A DNA stretch of 64,000 bases, taken from the NCBI RefSeq assembly GCF_002858745.1, contig NZ_PJRO01000016.1, positions 62,001-126,000 on the forward strand. Direction: 5' to 3'. Below, in pieces: positions 61,546 through 64,000 of this stretch. Made by a program: the position numbers and the translations under genes. The notes below the pieces were generated by a model, which was not told where the DNA came from, made no database searches, and was given only the letters and a program-made list of their open reading frames with translations. The DNA comes from Mesorhizobium loti (GTDB lineage: Bacteria > Pseudomonadota > Alphaproteobacteria > Rhizobiales > Rhizobiaceae). The first letter of the stretch is position 1; each line of letters opens with the position of its first letter.

Positions 61546-61570
61546 GGAACGGGACCATTCCAACGGAATT
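61546..61570 (+). promoter_or_regulatory. RpoE2/EcfG-like promoter GGAAC-N18-TT
   Basis: GGAAC at 61546 and TT at 61569 have the 18-base spacing and precede the DUF982 gene by 78 bases. It is the third such box in the window. Confidence 0.5.
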
Positions 61571-61648
61571 CTAGACTGGTCTGAATTGTCCCCTGGAAGA
61601 GGCAATCTCGAACCCAGGGCAGGAAGCAAACCAAAGTCGGAGAGGTTG

Positions 61649-62032
61649 ATGCCACCATTCAAAGCAGTGATCTTTTGCACGACCCGGGACTACAAGATTC
61701 CGGTCACGACCTTGTATGACGTGGAGCGGGCAATGGGCATGTCGTGGCCGAACAAATCGGCTGACAGTTATCGCAACGCTGCCTGCATCCTCGAACAGGC
61801 CAAGCTGGGCTGGTGCAGCCCGCGCGCCGCGTTCGACGCATTCGTCATGGCAGCCCGCGAACAGGGGCGGATCGTGGATTGCAGAAGGCTGCGGGAGCGT
61901 GTCGCACAGGAACTCGCTTCCATCGAACCGGAAGCGATCCGACCGGAGCGGACGACCCAGTTGTTCGGCCACCAGATCAGGAGACGTGCTCGGGTTGCCG
62001 CGCCGGTTTCGGCACGCGCCCGTTTCTACTGA
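61649..62032 (+). CDS. DUF982 family protein
   Basis: This 127-residue protein fits the DUF982 pattern: PVTTLYDVERAMGMSWPNKSADSYRNAACILEQAKLGWCSPRAAFDAFVMAAREQG. It ends in a basic tail. DUF982 proteins are small, alphaproteobacterial and of unknown function. The ATG at 61649 is chosen because GGAGAGG is 3 bases upstream and the family pattern begins there. The frame is open further upstream without a valid reason to extend. A GGAAC-N18-TT box lies upstream, suggesting stress control (inference). Confidence 0.8.
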   Translation: MPPFKAVIFCTTRDYKIPVTTLYDVERAMGMSWPNKSADSYRNAACILEQAKLGWCSPRAAFDAFVMAAREQGRIVDCRRLRERVAQELASIEPEAIRPERTTQLFGHQIRRRARVAAPVSARARFY

Positions 62033-62122
62033 GAAAATGTCCTGGAACGTCGCCGGCAGGGTCTTCATGGGAATTTCCGAAACCGCGCTGCTTTCTGCGC
62101 GGCCGTTGCAAGACCCTGTCGT

Positions 62123-62413
62123 TCAGCAACGGTTGTTCGACGCCTTTCGCTCGACGAGCCGGCGTGCGTCGTTACGGCGATTGAGCGACACCATGCCGTC
62201 GGTGGCTTTCGACCGGCTGAGGCCGGTCATGGCCTGGCCGTCCGCATAGGCGGGCACGCCCGTGAAGACATGATAGACGGTCCATGTCCGATCGGCCTCT
62301 ATGCGCCGGCCATACTGGCGGTCCGCGCTGTCTGGCACCTGTGCCCCACCCTCATTGTCCCAGACGCCAATCGCCAGCGAATGCCGTTCAGTATCGTTGC
62401 TACGGGCGTTCAT
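62123..62413 (-). CDS. Hypothetical 96-residue protein
   Basis: This protein (MNARSNDTERHSLAIGVWDNEGG ...) is polar and ends in a basic helix (NRRNDARRLVERKASNNRC). TWTVYHVFTGVPAYADGQAMTGLS in the middle suggests a small beta-hairpin region. I do not recognise a family, although the style resembles small rhizobial proteins of this locus. ATG 62413 has GGAGGG 8 bases upstream. The frame is open further 5' only because it crosses a type B repeat. It is the most downstream gene of a run of small minus-strand genes. Confidence 0.7.
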   Translation of the reverse strand: MNARSNDTERHSLAIGVWDNEGGAQVPDSADRQYGRRIEADRTWTVYHVFTGVPAYADGQAMTGLSRSKATDGMVSLNRRNDARRLVERKASNNRC

Positions 62414-62439
62414 GGTGGTAGCCCTCCTCGGAGCTCTCC

Positions 62440-62537
62440 AGAGCGTTTCTGTTTTTAGCGGAAACGCGGAAGCGCTCTGTTTGTTTTTAACGCAATTCCG
62501 AACGCAAAACCGCTGCGCACTTTTGCTGGAATTGCTC
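62440..62537. repeat. Type B repeat (copy 4), inside the end of the next gene
   Basis: Both hairpins are recognisable. The element lies in the 3' part of the minus-strand gene at 62455 and encodes its last 27 or so residues. Confidence 0.85.
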
Positions 62538-62748
62538 GGGCGCACAGCACGCCGGAATAGAGCCTGTTGCCCTCTTCATCGGTGATGGCGAGGGCGTCCG
62601 GATGCTGAGGCATGTCCAGACTCTGCGAGAGGTGCCATGCGATCTCGACGGCATCGTCCAGATCGGCTGCTTCCGTGATTTCGCGGCCGACGACGGCATG
62701 AGCGTCGTCGGCCTCCCGAGTGCGGTAGAACTCGATTACGACTTTCAT
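62455..62748 (-). CDS. Hypothetical protein with repeat-encoded C-terminus
   Basis: This 97-residue protein (MKVVIEFYRTREADDAHAVVGREITEAADLDDAVEIAWHLSQSLDMPQ ...) has a small alpha/beta core. Its C-terminal part from RAIPAKVRSGFAFG onward is encoded by a type B repeat, so the original end was probably replaced. The N-terminal 65 or so residues look like a real domain (KVVIEFYR, then DALAITDEEGNRLYSG). The family is unknown to me. GGAT lies 5 bases before ATG 62748. It belongs to the run of small minus-strand genes. Confidence 0.7.
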   Translation of the reverse strand: MKVVIEFYRTREADDAHAVVGREITEAADLDDAVEIAWHLSQSLDMPQHPDALAITDEEGNRLYSGVLCARAIPAKVRSGFAFGIALKTNRALPRFR

Positions 62749-62782
62749 CGGCAATCCTCTCTCCGCTCCGGGGTTACGACCG

Positions 62783-62920
62783 TCAGGCCTTGCCCTTGCC
62801 GCGCAAAATATCACCGCCACCGGCAGCGGGTTTGCCGAACGGGCTTTCGGGTTTAGGCAGGCGCTTGTCCTGCTTCGGCTTTCTGATCTCGCGATTGCTG
62901 CGTTGCTGTCCCTTGGCCAT
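62783..62920 (-). CDS. Small Lys/Arg-rich protein (45 residues)
   Basis: This 45-residue protein starts MAKGQQRSNREIRKPKQDKR and continues with a Pro- and Gly-rich tail. I recall the MAKGQQRSNRE type as a widespread small basic protein of rhizobia of unknown function, perhaps nucleic-acid binding (inference). AAGGA lies 9 bases before the ATG. Its 5' end overlaps the 3' end of the next upstream gene by 68 bases in another frame. It is too short to stand out in an ORF scan. Confidence 0.8.
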   Translation of the reverse strand: MAKGQQRSNREIRKPKQDKRLPKPESPFGKPAAGGGDILRGKGKA

Positions 62921-63215
62921 GGCCGAATGTCCTTTCAATGAGAGTGGCGCCGTCCCCGGCAGGCGACATGCGTACCGGTTCGAGATGGTCCTGCGTGGTC
63001 ACCCGCTGGTAGCGCTCGTCGTCATTGCGGATGCGGTATTGCGGCGAGCCGCCCTGCGGAGGAAGCGTGCCGGTGACGTGGTAGATGTCTTCGGTTTTCG
63101 GGAAGGTGCCGAAGCTGCCCTTCAACCGGACCGCCTGCCCAACCTCGAACAGATGCGTAAGGGTTTCCCGGCGAGCCGGACGGGCCAGGCGGTGAAGAAT
63201 ATTTGCGTTGGTCAT
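62853..63215 (-). CDS. Hypothetical 120-residue protein
   Basis: The protein begins MTNANILHRLARPARRETL and has a compact beta-type centre (FEVGQAVRLKGSFGTFPKTEDIYHVTGTLPPQGGSPQYRIRNDDERYQRVTTQDHLEP). That centre looks like an SH3-like or small barrel domain. I recall rhizobial homologues of this pattern without a function. The C-terminal 25 residues overlap the start of the 45-residue protein gene. Its ATG overlaps the stop of the upstream gene (ATGA), so the two are coupled. Confidence 0.75.
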   Translation of the reverse strand: MTNANILHRLARPARRETLTHLFEVGQAVRLKGSFGTFPKTEDIYHVTGTLPPQGGSPQYRIRNDDERYQRVTTQDHLEPVRMSPAGDGATLIERTFGHGQGTATQQSRDQKAEAGQAPA

Positions 63216-63475
63216 GAGGGGTTGTGGTCCTTTTCCAGCGCGGCATCGAGGTCCGCCGGATTGATGGGAAACATCTGGCGCGTCGGGCCTGACTGGCCGA
63301 TTGCAGGCAGATGGATGAATGTGGCGACACGCTGCCAGGCAAGCCAGGACATGCCCTCCAGCGGCTCCTCGTCATGATCGACACGGTAGTCGCCAGCCGG
63401 CTGCGGCGCGTCGAAACCGGGCAGCAGGAAGGTCGAAGAGAAACGCACTACGGTCTGCCTGGTGCGATTGGTCAT
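63212..63475 (-). CDS. Hypothetical 87-residue protein
   Basis: This 87-residue protein (MTNRTRQTVVRFSSTFLLPGFDAPQPAGDYRVDHDEEPLEG ...) seems to be a small beta-rich protein with a conserved-looking PGFD/PAGDYRVDHDEE core. Its family function is unknown to me. ATG 63475 is 14 bases from the edge of a type B repeat. The frame is open further 5' only because it crosses the repeat. The stop overlaps the next gene's ATG. Its promoter must be inside or beyond the repeat, so transcription may depend on that element (inference). Confidence 0.75.
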   Translation of the reverse strand: MTNRTRQTVVRFSSTFLLPGFDAPQPAGDYRVDHDEEPLEGMSWLAWQRVATFIHLPAIGQSGPTRQMFPINPADLDAALEKDHNPS

Positions 63476-63489
63476 GGTGTCGGCCCCGG

Positions 63490-63581
63490 GAGCGTTTCCG
63501 CTTTTCGCGGAAACACTCCAACTCTTCGTTTTGCGCAATTCCGGACGCAAAACCGCTGCGCACCTTTGCTGGAATTGCTCT
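63490..63581. repeat. Type B repeat (copy 5)
   Basis: GAGCGTTTCCG/CGGAAACACTC and GCAATTCC/GGAATTGC are both present. It lies directly upstream of the minus-strand gene at 63475. Confidence 0.85.
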
Positions 63582-64000
63582 GTGGGTATACGCCTGTGCA
63601 CATCCCGTATCGGCCTCATCCGAACAGGCACGACCCCGACCACTGCCAGTACATCCGTGGTCAGCCTCGGCGATCGTTCCGTTCAGATGAAGCGACACGC
63701 CGCGCCGTGTTCGGCACATAAACATTCGCTATCGATAATTCGGTGGTAAGTGGCGGGTCTCTGACACCGCGAAGCCAATCGGCCAAATCAACGAATTTTA
63801 TGTATGCGCCTTGATTGGGTTTTAAACAAGGCGCCCGGAGATTATTTTGAAATAATTTCTCTATTTCTCACGCGCAAGACATGCAATACAATTGGATTTT
63901 TTATAACATTCAATTCAATATAAGCGGAATTATTTTATTTTTATATTACTTACTGCAGTATAAATCGACGAAGAATATGAACTTATTTTTGGTAAATCTG
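63582..64000. other. Intergenic, AT-rich end of window
   Basis: No complete gene is supported. From about 63720 the sequence turns strongly AT-rich, unlike everything else here except 21050-21150. A hairpin lies at 63806-63834. It may be the promoter zone of a gene beyond the window or the edge of an acquired segment. Confidence 0.45.
63806..63834. terminator. Hairpin GCGCCTTG-N13-CAAGGCGC
   Basis: The 8-base arms match perfectly. AT-rich sequence follows on the plus side, but there is no clear U-run. It could be a terminator or another structured element. Confidence 0.4.

Noticed and set aside
63372..63725. A minus-strand frame through the type B repeat at 63490
   Set aside because: It is open only because the repeat is open in one frame. 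The gene beginning at 63475 in another frame has better support.

Overview
The window looks like a chromosomal stretch of a Mesorhizobium-type alphaproteobacterium (Hyphomicrobiales). This is inferred from the high GC content, genes coupled by ATGA overlaps, HWE-type histidine kinases, RpoE2/EcfG-like promoter boxes, an ECF41 sigma factor, a 45-residue Lys/Arg-rich protein of rhizobial type, and several copies of a short two-hairpin intergenic repeat. No rRNA, tRNA, CRISPR array, integrase or transposase was found.

Layout. 1-5.8 kb: the end of a GH172/DUF2961 gene and its sugar ABC ATPase, a DUF1905/OmdA protein, a double-length CaiB/BaiF CoA-transferase and a small membrane protein. 6-29.5 kb: four large type V autotransporters (6126, 13405, 22483, 26668), one a subtilisin-like protease. 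An AraC regulator, a PuuA/PuuB polyamine pair with a 35-codon leader, and a mobile mystery A/B (HTH/Fic) module lie among them. Three of the four autotransporters share an upstream palindrome. 29.6-36 kb: an orphan dipeptide-type binding protein divergent from a LysR regulator, a PhyH dioxygenase, and an ECF41 sigma factor with its AhpD-like partner and a matching promoter. 36.2-41.7 kb: a PadR-DUF1048-ABC exporter operon divergent from an alpha/beta hydrolase, a PRC-barrel protein and a PAS-HWE kinase, the last two behind RpoE2-like boxes.

41.7-50.3 kb: a complete siderophore uptake and release operon (TonB receptor, esterase, binding protein, two permeases, ATPase), divergent from a LysR-HTH/TrpD2-like fusion. 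50.3-56.6 kb: a sulfur-type locus. A BigR-like ArsR repressor, a GST and a small membrane protein face a leaderless SsuA-like protein, an SsuD-like monooxygenase and a TRAP transporter, with a duplicated operator-like sequence between the two arms. 56.7-63.5 kb: an MFS transporter, a Cys-rich exported protein, CsbD, a KaiB-histidine kinase pair, a Crp/Fnr regulator, a DUF982 protein and five small stress-type genes. The last 280 bases are AT-rich and carry no complete gene.

The most interesting points are the autotransporter cluster with its shared palindrome, the KaiB-kinase pair without KaiC in view, the LysR-TrpD2 fusion beside a siderophore receptor, and repeats that supply the C-termini of two genes. 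Functional names come from recognised motifs read by eye. No database search was possible.
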